Assembly (NCBI RefSeq): GCF_932526225.1
Contig: NC_064036.1
Location: 13,385,181 to 13,449,180, forward strand
DNA length: 64,000 nucleotides
Origin: Nematostella vectensis
Lineage: Eukaryota > Cnidaria > Anthozoa > Actiniaria > Edwardsiidae
Direction: 5' to 3'
The translations under genes were made by a program, and so were the position numbers. The notes beneath the pieces are model-generated. The model did not search any database. It was not told the DNA's origin and saw only the letters and a program-made list of their open reading frames with translations. Below, piece by piece: positions 11,915-24,456 of the stretch. Each line of letters opens with the position of its first letter. Position 1 is the first letter of the stretch.

Positions 11915-14900
11915 CTAGACACCATCTCCCTCCTTCTGTACCCAGTACCTTAGGTACGACTTGCCCTTCTTCAGGATGCCTTTGAGAGGCTTGGTAAGTG
12001 AACGTGAACCACTTGTCTTGTCGACAGTCTGCGACAAGCCTGCGTTATTTCTTATGCTACTGTAGCCTCGGCTGTGTTGGAGCGCGTGTGATAATAGAGT
12101 GTCTTCTCGTGCTTGCTCCAGCTCTTGCTGGAACGCGTCGAGCTCATTCATCTGCTTCGACTGCAGCAATAGACTCTGTGGAATAATGTGAGAAAATCGA
12201 TTAAACCCACCGGGTAATACAATACGCGTATCTAAAGCACCTCCCTTTAGAGAATGGAATCTCACTATGATCTCACTAAAGGTTTTTAGCATCGCAAAAC
12301 ATGCTTAATGCACTTTACCGTTCCATCGCGATGAAAAAAGTTATTGTTAAATACGTTGATTTAGAGACAGAGGTGACAATAATAAGTCCACAGACTTATT
12401 ATGTCTTAGAAACTGAAACATGATTTGCTCCGAAGGTGCTTGACTGACAGATAGACGCACATGCGCTTGTTACTCTCACCTGTTCCATGGCATATCTCAG
12501 CCGCTTCTCAAAATCTCGCATCCGCCTGCTCTCCTCAGTGGGCGAGATATACCTCTTGGTGTCTGGCGGGGGGTCGGATGGGGTTGTTGCCTGCGGGGTG
12601 CAGGGCGGGGCGCGCATGGAGGGGGTGTAACTAGGGCTGCAGGGGTACGGCTTGCGTTGGACGCTGCCACCGTTCATGTCGCTTGGTCGCCTCTGGTCCT
12701 GATTTCCGCGCTCAAGAATATGACTAAGAACAAAGCAGAGCACACGAGACGTCAGATAAGGGGTATTTATGGCAATATGGAAATGTTTTTTTTGGACCGT
12801 CAACAATTAGAGACTTCACGTATAGAAGAACTGCTGGTGACACTGGTCATATCATACATCGTCCACTAGAAATCCACCAATCCATTCGAGTTCATGTGCT
12901 TGCATTGTCACTGACGATAGTACCAAGAGACCTGCACCAGCGTTTCACATACAAACATACAGTCGATTGACAAAACGTTGTCGTCCACCGGTTTCGCGCG
13001 TACACGCGTAGAAGCCGGCTGACGACGTTATTTCAATAGACTGTATACGGTGTTGCACGGTCCACGAAGCTTAAAACCACCCCCAGTGGTTTACTTATAA
13101 TGTAGAGAACCAATGACTTGATATGATCCTTAAACTTATAATACACAAATATAAATTTAATATATATATCTAATATAAAACTGCCATACAAAAATTATTG
13201 ACATACCTTAGTCGCTTCCAGTCTTCCTTGTCTAGTTTGGCTGGAATAAGGGGAGAGGGCTTGGCCTCTTGTACCATTTCTTTTGGAGGCTGGGGCGAGT
13301 GGGCCTCACTTCTGTCACATACGACGTCCAATATGTAGTAGAACGCGATCAGAAAACAGAACGCGCTGAAGAGCAGCAAGATCTAACGGGAGAAAAGACT
13401 GTGAACGTCTTAGGACTAAAAACGAGATCACATGTAACACTCGCAATCATACAGGATCAAGCGTAAAGTTCTTCGGCCCTGACAGACAGGAACAGCATGC
13501 TGTGTATGAATACTGGCGTGTGATGAAAACCGGAATCACTTTTCGCCCTTTTTATAAACTCTGGATCACTTGTCACGCTCGTTATTAAATCTATATCACT
13601 TGTCACGCTCGTTACGAAATCCGGGACATCTGTCATGCTTGACATGACTGATATCAAGAGACCATGATATACATCATGGTCTTGCTGAAATCTCTATCAC
13701 TTGTCACGCTCGTTATTAAATCTATATCACTTGTCACGCTCGTTATTAAATCTATATCACTTGTCACGCTCGTTATTAAATCTATATCACTTGTCACGCT
13801 CGTTATTAAATCTATATCACTTGTCACGCTCGTTATTAAATCTATATCACTTGTCACGCTCGTTATTAAATCTATATCACTTGTCACGCTCGTTATTAAA
13901 TTTATATCACTTGTCACGCTCGTTATTAAATCTATATCACTTGTAAAGTTCGTTAAAAAACCGAGATCACTTGTCACGCTCGTTATAAAATCTATACCAT
14001 TTGTCACGTTCGTTAATAAGCCGTGATCACTTGTGTCACGTTCGTTAATAAGCCGTGATCACTTGTCACGCTCGTTATAAAATCTATAACACTTGTCACG
14101 CTCGTTATAAAATCTATACCACTTCTCATGCTCGTTAAAAAAACGAGATCACTTGTCACGCTCTTTAAAAGACCGAGATCACTTGTCACGCTTGTTATAG
14201 AATCTAGGTCACTTGCAGTACTTGCACGCAGGGTAAAGAGGTTTCTACCGACCTTTAGCATTCTTTCGGAAAGACCCTCTTCCGTTTTCATGTCCTCTGG
14301 TAGCGGTGGGCACGATGGGATGGTCGGATTATGTAAGAACTTGCCACTACTTGCCTCTTCGACCATTCTACAAGCATACTAGTTTAGTCAAGATCCCTTA
14401 CGTTACGTGGTTTAATACAACCATATAAATGGGACGTTTAGTCAAGATCCGTCATGTGATGGGTTTGCTACAAGCATATTAATGGAACGTTCTTAAAGCC
14501 GCATTGTCACCAGTTTACGTCCGGAGGTCAGATGGAAACCTCAACCGTTAAAAGTTCAATGGCATCTTTTAGAATCCGTTATATTTAACAGGCCATCCGC
14601 TCTAAATTATCAATCACATCCTCAAATAAACTTCCAATAGACACACTACTCTCAATATTTTGAAATATTTTTCGCGTTTTCCGTTAAAAAATCATCGGAT
14701 AGTTTTACGTAATCGACCGGAGGTAAACTGGTGACAATGCGCCTTTAAGATCCGTTACGTGACGTGGTTCAATACAAGCATATTAATGGTCGATCCTTAT
14801 GTGACATGGTTTACTAGGCCACAGGAATACCAATGGTAACGCTTGATCAAGAGTCGTCACACGGCATGGCAATAGTAACGCTTGATCAAGAGTCGTCACA

Positions 14901-17900
14901 CGGCATGGCAATAGTAACGCTTGATCAAGAGTCGTCACACGGCATGGCAATAGTAACGCTTGATCAGGGGTCGTCACACGGCATAGCAATAGAAACGCTT
15001 GATCAGGGGTCGTCTCACGGCATGGCAATAGTAACGCTTGATCAAGAGTCGTCACACGGCATAGCAATAGTAACGCTAAGCAAAGGTTACGTTAAAAAAA
15101 TACTGGTTATGTGTGTTACTAAGTAACTTACCTTTGTCTGCGGCGGATCTCCGCCGGCGTCATAGACGAGCCGTACAGCGTCACCCTCCACGTCTTCACG
15201 AATCCACGAGCGATATCATTGCCTAGGAGAGCAAATCACATGAAGAGAATAGCATGAGCCAATCACAGGAAGAGAATAGCATGAAGTGGCATTTTTACGA
15301 GTCGTCACTAGTTGCTTACCTACCATTGCAAGTAACGTGACGGTACAGTACATAGAGAAACTACAGCGTTGCAGGGTACTTGCGTGACGATACAGTACAT
15401 AGAGAAACTAGAGCGTTACAGGGTACTTGCCTGACGATACAGTACATAGAGAAACTAGAGCGTTACAGGGTACTTGCGTGACGATACAGTACATAGAGAA
15501 ACTAGAGCGTGACAGGGTACTTGCGTGACAATACAGTACATAGAGAAACTAGAGCGTTACAGGGTACTTGCGTGACGACATCACTGACATGACATAATGA
15601 CGTGTTACTAACGTGACAGCGCCACGAGGCACTCACGTGACATGATTACAGGATGCAGTGTTACTAACGTGACGACATCACAAGGTACTTACGTGGCATG
15701 ATTTCAGGATGCAAAGTGTTACTAACGTGACAGCGCCACGAGACATTCACGTGACGACATCACGAGGCACTCACGTGACATGATAGCAGGACGCAAAGTG
15801 TTACTAACGTGACAGCGCCACGAGGCACTCACGTGACATGATAGCAGGACGCAAAGTGTTACTAACGTGACAGCGCCACGAGGCACTCACGTGACATGAT
15901 AGCAGGACGCAAAGTCTTACTAACGTGACGACATCACGGGACACTCACGTGACAGCACAACTAACTTACGTGACATAATGCACGAGATTTATGTGATAGC
16001 ACGGAACAAAGAGTTACAATTAGTTCAAATCTCACGTGGCGTTACGCTTCGAACAGTGATAAGGCACAAGTGCTGTTGACACGGCATTACTAATCACGTG
16101 ACGTCACGTGACTTACCGTTATCTATGACAACGAGCTGCCAGGTCCCGACAGGACTCTCGCCCCAGTTTCTCACGGTGGAAAAAGTCCAGTCATTTAAGC
16201 CATCAGAAGACCTAAATCAAAACATGGTGGTGAGAAGAGAATTCCATCTTAGAATCAGCAAAACGTTTCGTGCACACAGCACCACATTGCGCAAACAGCC
16301 CGACAACATCTTTAGCAACACGAAAAATGGTGTATGTATGGCCAATAACATCTTCCAATAACGTGGCAATACGAGTGCACACAGAACATATCAATCTCCA
16401 CTCCTGCCAGTTACCTGTCATGATGCCTTGCTGTGGCGAGCTTGGATGTGGTGCCCTGGGGCGACACTAAGTTGACAATAAGGTTACCACGGTAACGGTG
16501 ATGGATATTGACCTAAATAACATGATGGGTACGTAGTTCATTAGCTAGTCATTTGGCAACACGTGGCGAACATGTGCTAATGCATACGGAATTTACCGTC
16601 ACGGTCACGTGCTCCAATGTCACAACTTCCATCACACTTTGCTTGGAAACTAAACCAAATAAAATAATGCAAAAGGGCTCAGTACAAATAATCGTTACAT
16701 ATATCTGAGCTAGCACATTATGGGGAACAATCTCCATAAAGGCACAGACTTTGATCATGTAAAACAATAAAATTTGATGATGTAAAACAATAAAAGCATC
16801 ATATCCGGTGAAAGTATTACATTAATATGGCTATTTATTTCAAGACTAGCCGTGAAAATGACCAAGCTACAATTTATGTCGTGTACTGTTTCGTCAGGTA
16901 ACCGCTGACCAGTATATTTCTGCACGAGCTTGTTGGTGGCAGCCGGAATGGCTCGATTGACGTGAATGACAGGTGATGACCATGACGTCATCCAAGGCAC
17001 GCCCCTCCAAACCTGACATACGCAAAAACACAATTAGCAAAGATTCCAGCAGCTAGTCGGATGCACTTGGGCAATTTGTGAAATGAGACTTCTCGGAAAA
17101 CGGGTATAAAATCAAAAGTTTTTGTGCAATACAATATGATTATATATGCCATGCGTTATAATTTTTTTTTGTGGATATCGGTAGCGTGTTCCCACGACAC
17201 TAACAATGGTGTTACACGGGATAACATGCAACAAAAACTTTTCGCGATACGTTGTATCGTATCCATTCTGACATGTTGCGGAACAAATGTTACACGGAAT
17301 AACTGTCCAGATATTCGTCATTCTGTGTTGCATGCTTTTGAAGCGGGTTCAAAAACAAGCAACATATTGTTGAGTGTAATGATGCGCGGAAAGAGTTTTT
17401 GCGCGATATGTTACACAGTCAAAAACTTTCTACGATACATGTATCACGAAAAGTTTTTCTTGCATGTTTTCTCGTGTAACACCAACTTAATGGCAGTACA
17501 GAAATACAAAAATCTTTAATTTTGCGTTGTTGATAAGGCGCCATGAGTCCATCACGCCAAAGCCGTATTTGTATACATACAAACATATTTACCTTTGCGG
17601 TGTTGACAATGCGCCATGAGTCCATCACGCCAAAGCCGTATTTGTGGCTGTGATGGTAGTTTGCTCCGTTGCTATGGTAATCGTCATCGTCGACGTCGTG
17701 CTAGCGTTAAAGCAAACAACAAATTAGAATTAAACGAAACAAAAGTTTAAAGAGGTTACTGAGAGATTATTTAACTCTATACAATGATGATGATGATGAT
17801 GATGATGATGATGGTGGTCGTGGCGAAGGTGACGATGCAGATGGCGTTCATGAAAATGATGGCTATGAAGATGATGGTAATGGTGACGATGATCAGATGA

Positions 17901-20900
17901 AGACAATAAATATAACACAACGCCGCGACGATCAGAAAAGAGGGAGAGAAAGGACGGAGTAAGAGAGTGACATTAATAAGAAACAAAACATAGGTGCTAC
18001 CTTGACAGCAGTAATAGCGATAACATGCTGGACATCCCGCCAAGTGAGACAAGGCCTGAAACCAAGATACAACATCAGACGTCCCTCCTGTTCCTTCAAG
18101 CTTGAAGCCCAGGTTTCAGGCCCTTTTATCGTTCCCTATAAAGTTCCCGATAAATCGCCTGATACTAGGGTTATCAAGCTTGAGTCCCATCATCAAGGGG
18201 GGGGGGGGGGGGGGGTCAGGAACTTTTCAGTACCGTGCATTACTTGGCCTCCTCTTAGCAAGCCCTCCTGGATATACTTCAAATTTGTTTTTCTAATAGA
18301 TTTTTCAGCCTGGTAGCGACATAACAACATACGGAGGATCCTGGTGTGAACAGTGGGCCCACTTAACCGTCTTTGCCTATTATATTTCGAAGCAGCGTTA
18401 CAAGAACAACATAACATCTGAAGAAAATGTTTGTGATGTGATGGCACTGACGTGGTTGTAGTATGGGGTGATAATCCCCGCAGTATACAGTAGCTTAAGT
18501 ACAGTAACACGTGTGTACTGAACGTGCTTGTTACATCAGTACAATCATTCACAGGGTATAGCGCGAGTAATGCCTGGTTCACACAAGTGACATAACGACA
18601 TAGGCACGTGCACTGTTATGTTCATATGTTCAACAGTTCAACAGTTCGACATAAAAAAAAATAGAGTGTTTTTTTTCTTTCTTTTATGTCATTATGTCCA
18701 TGTCGTTATGTCGGAGTTAAAAGAGTGCGTGCGCTTATGTTGTTATGTCACCAGTGTGCACCAGGCATAACCGTGTTTAATGATAGGCCGTGTACTAACC
18801 GTGCTTGTAGCATAAGTGCGATCATTCCCGCGGCGAGAGGCGCGGCTGCTGATGTGCCTGTGTGCTTGTCTGTACACCCGGTACCAGTCCCCAGCCGCCA
18901 ATCCGTGGTGACCTACAAAAAACGTACAGAACCAATATAAATGAAGAGGGAGGGCTCTTGGGATGTGTGGCTCTTCCGCTGAAAAGTTTGTAAAGCGTGT
19001 TTAGGAAGTCAATGCAAATTCAAAGGTGTCCGCTTTTACAATATCGCTGCAGCTCTCTTTTTGCAAGAGGAGAGATGTACTAACAGACACTTCAAAATAA
19101 TTTCAAGTGAAAGGCTGAGAACCAAACACAATATCAGGTATATGGCAACATGGTTATAGAGGAGACATCATAAAATGAAAGTATTTTCAGTATTATTAAT
19201 AGTTCTCCCTGCATTAAATTCTTACCAACAATAGCCAACATTCCTGCATAACAAAGGGAAACTACACGCATTGATCGTGAGTACACTCAGCTTTTTAAAC
19301 GCAAAAAATGTGCATGCACTAATCTCTACACTATACGCAAAAAAACATGCGACGCTGTTACTTCCAGGCTGTACTGTAGAGCATGGTTATATACAGGGAT
19401 GGGTATACATATACAGTAGGGAGGACTATGTTTTAGCATGGGGATGGTAATAGTGAAGACTGCATGTTAACATGGGTATAGATACAGTAAGACCATATTA
19501 CTCACAATGTTACGCTGCATGCCTTGTCCGCTGCTATACGTGACAGCCAACATGGCGGCACAATGCTCAGCATAGTACGGCATGTCTCCCAGCTCATCGA
19601 TAGCTCCTGAAAACCATACATGACGATGTGGGCTCCCAGAAAAGACCGACGCAGGATTGAAAACAAAGACGTTGCGCTGACATAATAATTGTTAGCTCAT
19701 GACGAGCGAGAGGCAGACAGTAAAGGTTGATGGCAAAAACTACAGTTGTATCTTACTTTGCACACATAATGACCATCATGCCCATCTTTAAACAGAAAAC
19801 AAGCATCACTTACCAATGGTGACCGTGTAAATGGAGTTTGCATAGCCATCGAAATTGCAGTTATCTTTAAAGTGTCCACCGTTACCAGATGCAACCACAA
19901 AAATGCTGCCATAGCCATGCCGACCAGCAAGGACACCATGAGCAAGAGCGGCCTGGACGGGGTATAGCATAACAAATAATAATAAGGCTCTGTTGCCATA
20001 GCTGTTTCTAGACATAGAGAGTTAGAGTTGCCTGGATGGGGTATGGCATAACAAATAATAATAAGTTTGATGCCATAGCTGTTTCTAGACATAGAGAGTT
20101 AGAGTTGCCTGGATGGGGTATGGCATAACAAATAATAAGTTTGATGCCATAGCTGTTTCTAGTCATAGAGAGTTAGAGTTGCCTGGATGGGGTATGGCAT
20201 AACAAATAATAATAAGTTTGATGCCACAGCTGTGTCTAAACATAGAGAGTTAGAGTTGCCAAGTAAAGGGTATAGCATAACAAAGAATATAAGTCTGATA
20301 AGTTGGTGTTTGCTGCAAAAAATTGAAGCAGGTGGAAGGGGGAATCTATGTGTTAACTGCATTATTTTTTACAATGCTAAACAATTAAAACTCCCCTGAC
20401 TGGTCTCTGGAGATGACCTTATTGCTTTTTACTGTGCACATGCCACACATCATTTCCTTTACAGGAAATACTGTAGATATGATTCAAAAACAAATAAAGT
20501 TTTTGGAGATCTTTGCAGACACTCTGACCCCAAAGGACTTGGTAATATATTCTGCTAGTGATGTGAAGTATATTGTGTTGTTAAAGACACAGCCAGAGGA
20601 CCTGATAACAAAAGATTTGACAAACACTTACCTGTGCAAGTTGATGAGGGCCATCCACAGTCTTGCCATTATCATCAGGCCCCCAGCTGAAAACATGAAA
20701 CAATGTCACACATTGAGGGCGGAGCCAGGATTTAAAGAAAGGATATCAACATGTAAGACATATGACAGAAGGAAATTTTGTGCTTTCCTACATTTTTCTA
20801 AGTTTGATTGGCCCCCATTCAAATTCCTTGCCCAATTACTGCGAATTTAATACAATACAGGGCATATAGGCCATGTGCACACAGTACATAATGTCTAAGC

Positions 20901-23900
20901 AATTAGACAATTAGTTAGTACAGTAAGATGCACTGTTGAGCCTGCTGGGGGACTCTCTATAAAAGTAAATAGGGGTGTTTTTCTTATATTATAGGGTATA
21001 AAATGTTTATTAAGTAGATATTTAGGGTATAAAATTCTACCAGCTGCCATCCCTTTTAGGGTGTTCAAAGGGGAGTCTCACCCTATAGATCATCTATCCA
21101 ATAACTACAGTACAGGGATTGAAGACTAGATGACAGCACTTTTAAAGTTGTTGGAAAAGAGTTGTGCTTGATGTGAAGGACCACATGAAGAGGACCACAA
21201 TAAAATTCAGGAATATTTATAATGCCTTTAGTTCTATCTTAGATTTAGAAATACATCATACATCTCTTCGGGATAAGAATTGCTGTTGACCACACTCAAA
21301 GTGCTGTCCCTTAGGGTTGAAATTGACTTTGCTGACAATCTTATACTTCATCTGTTTTTTTAATCGTTTTTATGGAAGTCCTGCAAGGGTTTGTGAGATG
21401 CAGAAAAGGGCAACCAGCAGATAGAGTAGGGTATAAGGGCACAGATTATTGAGCAGGGTTTAAGCTAGCTGTATGTGAGGGGTCAATTAAGGTTTTCACC
21501 TGCAGCTATATATGTCATTGACATGCATCTTGGTGTTGAAGGCCATTGCCTCCAAGCTGTCTGTCATGGGGCCATCAAGAATACGCACCCCTAAAATAAC
21601 AGATAAACCATGTATAAATGTATAATGAATGCCACAGGGCATTTCTTAGCTTTTCTTAGTGTTGAAAAGAGAGCTTATTGTAAAATAGCTCAACAAGAAA
21701 ATAATTACCTGAAACCTTGGCGCCATAGGCTACTCCAACAGCACAGTATGTATTAGGCACAGCGGCGATCTCCCCAGCACAGCGTGTCCCATGGTGGTTA
21801 AGCCCTGCATCATCAGCTCTTGGCATAGGATCCTCGTCATTGGAGTTGATGTCCCAGCTCCCTTCAGGAGACTGAAATAATACACCAATCACTAGATGAA
21901 ACCAACAACCACATGCAGTGTGTTCTACTTTCATCACAGGAAGAGCCCTGACCGTGTTGGCCATAATAATACACCAATCACTAGATGAAACCATCAACTA
22001 CATGCAGTATGTTCTACTTTCATCACAGGAAGAGCCCTGACCGTGTTGGCCATAATTTTTTTGACAGCTTTTATCTGTAGAACAGATTTTTTTTATTCAC
22101 TTACTGAATATCATACTTTATTATGGACTACTTAAATAAAGATTGGACTATTTGGAAGGTTTTAGAGAATTATATAAATTTAAATACCATTTTATAATGC
22201 AGAGCCCAGTATTGTGGACAAAGAAAGTTAACCATGCGATAATCAAAGTCTTTATTGACAAGACCTTTTATAACTTGAATGATTATGCCATGTCCTGATG
22301 TACATTTATTCACAATGGCACCATTTAGTAGTATGCACATTTCAGACACTGATTTCATTTGAAGAATATATACAGTTGTGTGTAATATGATCAACTTTAG
22401 ACTTTTAAGCTGGTTATTTACTTACATAGTTATCAAGGATATCTGGATTGGTCCACTCCACACCTAGAACAGGGTGAATTTTATTTTATATTTTATTCTT
22501 AAATTGGAATGCTGAAAAAAACACTTTTGTACCACTTGTAATTAGTTTACATTTGGAATACAACAAGTTTGTAGCAATAAGGCTGTAAAGAAATTACAGT
22601 ATCCATGATCAAATTTGATACATTAAAACTACATCACTCCATTGGATAAGCTGATAAGAATAGATGCTTTTCAAGATTCCGCATTGTTCAGGAAATGAAT
22701 GTTGAAATGGAAGGTCATTGACTTTATCAACTGTTCATAGTGAAATATTATTTGCACAAAACAATTGTTTTGTTGTTGCTATTTTTGTTTAAGATGAGTC
22801 AGTTTTAAATGTGAATATTGGCCTTTTTCAGTGCCATACCTTTTAAGATATCAGTGCACTTACCATCATCAATAACAGACACAACAACACCTTGTCCAGT
22901 AATATTGTTTTCCCATACTCCTGTCACATTAATGTCATGCCCTACGTATCTAAGGTTATCCTGGTAAAGAAAAGATAAGTTCGAGTTCGAGAGTTCTTTA
23001 AATTTGATACAGTCTTAGAGTAATGAAAAAGTTTTTGATAAAAGCAATAATAATACAATACATTTTAGGTCAGTTAATAGTGAATCTTTAAGAAGCATAA
23101 AATAAAACGAAGGCTACATATATGAAGACAAGGCTTTTTCTACTGTATATGCCATGGATATTAGATACCAATGGATGGAGGGTGAATATCTTTAAAGGTT
23201 CTTTTTGAACATTACTCCATCAATTTTAATTTTAATATACATCATGAAAGGGCTGAAGAGGAAGGCTTTTAAATTGACTATATTAAAATAGGTTTATTTG
23301 TCTAGAAAAAGAATGGTTTCAACATTTGATTCTCTAAAGAGTTCAACTCAGATATAAGAGAAAGTTAATTGATATTTCTTAATGCTTCAAAACTAGTCAG
23401 CCATGGATATAAACCACGAAACCTCTCTGCATACGATACAAAGACAAAAAGAACAGTGGAGATATCAATAATTCAGAAAGCTAATGTTAGTCTTACCAAG
23501 TGCCATTGGCTAGGAAAGTATTGATCTTTAAACTGAAGACTGCGTCGATGTCTTTTCCGGACAACCTCTTGTCTTGACCATATTATATTGGGATGATTCC
23601 TTAATAAATTTGATATTGCTCGATGTACTATGTTCAATTCTTCGCGGTCTATCGCGCTCTTGTTAGTGAACGATTCGTGAAGAAACAGGTAGTGTCCGGT
23701 GAGACCACCGATCTGACCTCTGTTCGTTAAACCGGCCTCATGTGCTATCCGATCGGCCAGCGCGTCTATTGTCTTTCCATTCATGCCATCTGTAACGGGG
23801 ATCTTTATAGCCCAGGAAGATGATAATTCATAGTTTGAGACATTATATAAAGATATAAAATTACTAGGATTAACAAAAGTGTAGAATTTACTGTCCACTT

Positions 23901-24018
23901 GGCAAGCGGTATAATCCAAAGCCCAAGAAAAGACGACAAGAAAACGCCATATATTCCGCCATCTTTGACTTGAAACGACCATAACAACTGGCAAAAAGAC
24001 CCTGCTACAAATCCCCAA
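11915..24018 (-). CDS. PCSK7: Proprotein convertase subtilisin/kexin type 7, complete 20-exon gene
   Basis: Ca2+-dependent serine endoprotease of the secretory pathway that cleaves precursors after basic residues. Exons (5' to 3'): 23497-24018, 22864-22960, 22426-22463, 21709-21871, 21500-21590, 20632-20686, 19814-19952, 19506-19606, 18800-18912, 18001-18055, 17593-17700, 16910-17012, 16597-16649, 16415-16512, 16117-16211, 15132-15222, 14253-14367, 13207-13382, 12480-12723, 11915-12175. All phases agree and give 905 aa. Signal region, prodomain ending at the basic site RKRHRRS, catalytic Asp205 (VIDDG), His246 (HHGTRC), oxyanion Asn346 (SGNGG) and Ser423 (GTSAAAP), a P domain, a transmembrane helix (about 680-701) and a tail of about 200 aa. 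DINVTGVWE and [17 protein letters not shown] point to PC7 rather than furin. All key residues are present. The start could also be the second Met, MVVSSQRW. Confidence 0.95.
12957..13046. mobile_element. Small 90-bp fold-back element in PCSK7 intron 18
   Basis: Imperfect inverted arms: ATACAGTCGATTGACAAAAC at 12957 pairs with the complement of the sequence ending in GACTGTAT at 13046, and the pairing continues through 'gttgtcg'/'cgacgac'. No coding capacity. Confidence 0.5.
13545..14215. repeat. 30-bp minisatellite in PCSK7 intron 17
   Basis: The unit is about 'atcacttgtcacgctcgtta' plus 'ttaaatctat' (30 bp). There are about 9 near-identical units at 13690-13940, flanked on both sides by diverged ones, some with short extra bases. 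Because 30 is divisible by 3, it creates repetitive open frames on both strands that are not genes. Confidence 0.9.
14493..14748. mobile_element. piggyBac-like MITE (TTAA), copy 1
   Basis: TTAA at 14493-14496 and 14745-14748 flank a 248-bp element with inverted termini AGCCGCATTGTCACCAGTTT and its near complement. The internal sequence, including 'ccatccgctctaaattatca', matches a second copy at 31597-31848. Duplicated TTAA is the hallmark target site of piggyBac-type transposases. No transposase is encoded. It lies in PCSK7 intron 16. Confidence 0.8.
14832..15080. repeat. 39-bp minisatellite, about 6 copies, PCSK7 intron 16
   Basis: Unit 'taacgcttgatcaagagtcg' then 'tcacacggcatggcaatag' (39 bp, divisible by 3), with minor variants. 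It lies immediately downstream, in gene orientation, of exon 16 (15132-15222). Confidence 0.9.
15335..15965. repeat. Two adjacent minisatellites, PCSK7 intron 15
   Basis: First, about five copies of a 47-bp unit ('agtacatagagaaactagag' inside) at 15335-15575. Then about six copies of a unit of about 58 bp containing 'cgccacgaggcactcacgtg' at 15590-15965. The second array repeats the E-box CACGTG many times. Confidence 0.85.
17517..17572 (-). pseudogene. Decayed partial duplicate of PCSK7 exon 11 3' end
   Basis: About 50 bp (17522-17572) repeats the last part of PCSK7 exon 11 (17593-17646), including the stretch encoding [11 protein letters not shown], about 73 bp downstream in the gene. The donor is destroyed (GTAAAT in the real exon, TTAAAG here) and no acceptor precedes it, so it is probably not spliced. 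Confidence 0.75.
17783..17812. repeat. (GAT)n microsatellite, PCSK7 intron 10
   Basis: An uninterrupted run of GAT triplets, followed by diverged gat/ggt triplets to about 17900. Confidence 0.9.
18571..18767. mobile_element. PIF/Harbinger-like MITE with TAA flanks, PCSK7 intron 9
   Basis: Inverted termini of about 30 bp: TGCCTGGTTCACACAAGTGA at 18571 and the complement of TGCCTGGTGCACACTGGTGA ending at 18767. TAA lies immediately outside both ends, as expected for the 3-bp TWA target site of Harbinger-type elements. The core is AT-rich and non-coding. Confidence 0.7.
19953..20285. repeat. ~77-bp repeat copying the PCSK7 exon 7 acceptor region
   Basis: About four copies of a 74-79 bp unit ('gacatagagagttagagttg', 'cctggatggggtatggcata') begin exactly at the exon 7 acceptor (exon upper end 19952). 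On the gene strand each unit contains CCCCATCCAG/GC, close to the real acceptor CCCCGTCCAG/GC. Confidence 0.85.
21877..22054. repeat. 89-bp tandem duplication next to PCSK7 exon 4 acceptor
   Basis: Two nearly identical copies (21877-21965 and 21966-22054), recognisable by 'cactagatgaaacca' and 'aggaagagccctgaccgtgt'. The first starts within 6 bp of exon 4 (upper end 21871), so the duplication sits against the splice acceptor. Confidence 0.9.
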
Positions 24019-24456
24019 ACAGCCGTCAGCTTCCCTGTTCCGTAGTCATAGGAATAGCGTTAGATATTATCGCGTTCTAAAGACAAAACTCCTCGACTCT
24101 CCACCCGCCATTTTGCTTCAATACAAAAAAGTAACCCGGCCTGGCATTGTATGAAACCGGAAGTGTGATGTAGGGGGAAGCCTTACCGGAAGAAGGAGAA
24201 AACACTTTTTCAGACTTCAACTGTGGATGGATTTTTCTCTTATCGATTGCAAATAAATCCTGTAATATAGAACTACATGCATGTATTGTCAAGTTGCAAT
24301 AAAATTATCAATTAGTCCATCAGAAAACAGAGAACAGATAAATATTTCGTAACTGGGACACAGGAGTCCCGAAACTTGAGCCTTGAGCTAATTCAGCGGT
24401 TATCCAAATCAGTGTCTCTGTGATGTGGATCTAAAAAAAAAGCCCTTGCTCGTGTA
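24019..24456. promoter_or_regulatory. Divergent promoter region PCSK7 / NATD1-like
   Basis: About 440 bp between the start codons of PCSK7 (minus) and the NATD1-like gene (plus). It contains a YY1-like CCGCCATTTT at 24105-24114 and no TATA box at an obvious distance. A shared promoter is an inference from spacing and orientation. Confidence 0.5.

Noticed and set aside
13654-14026. Repetitive frames on both strands ([10 protein letters not shown]-type repeats)
   Set aside because: Product of the 30-bp minisatellite in PCSK7 intron 17; no splice context or homology.
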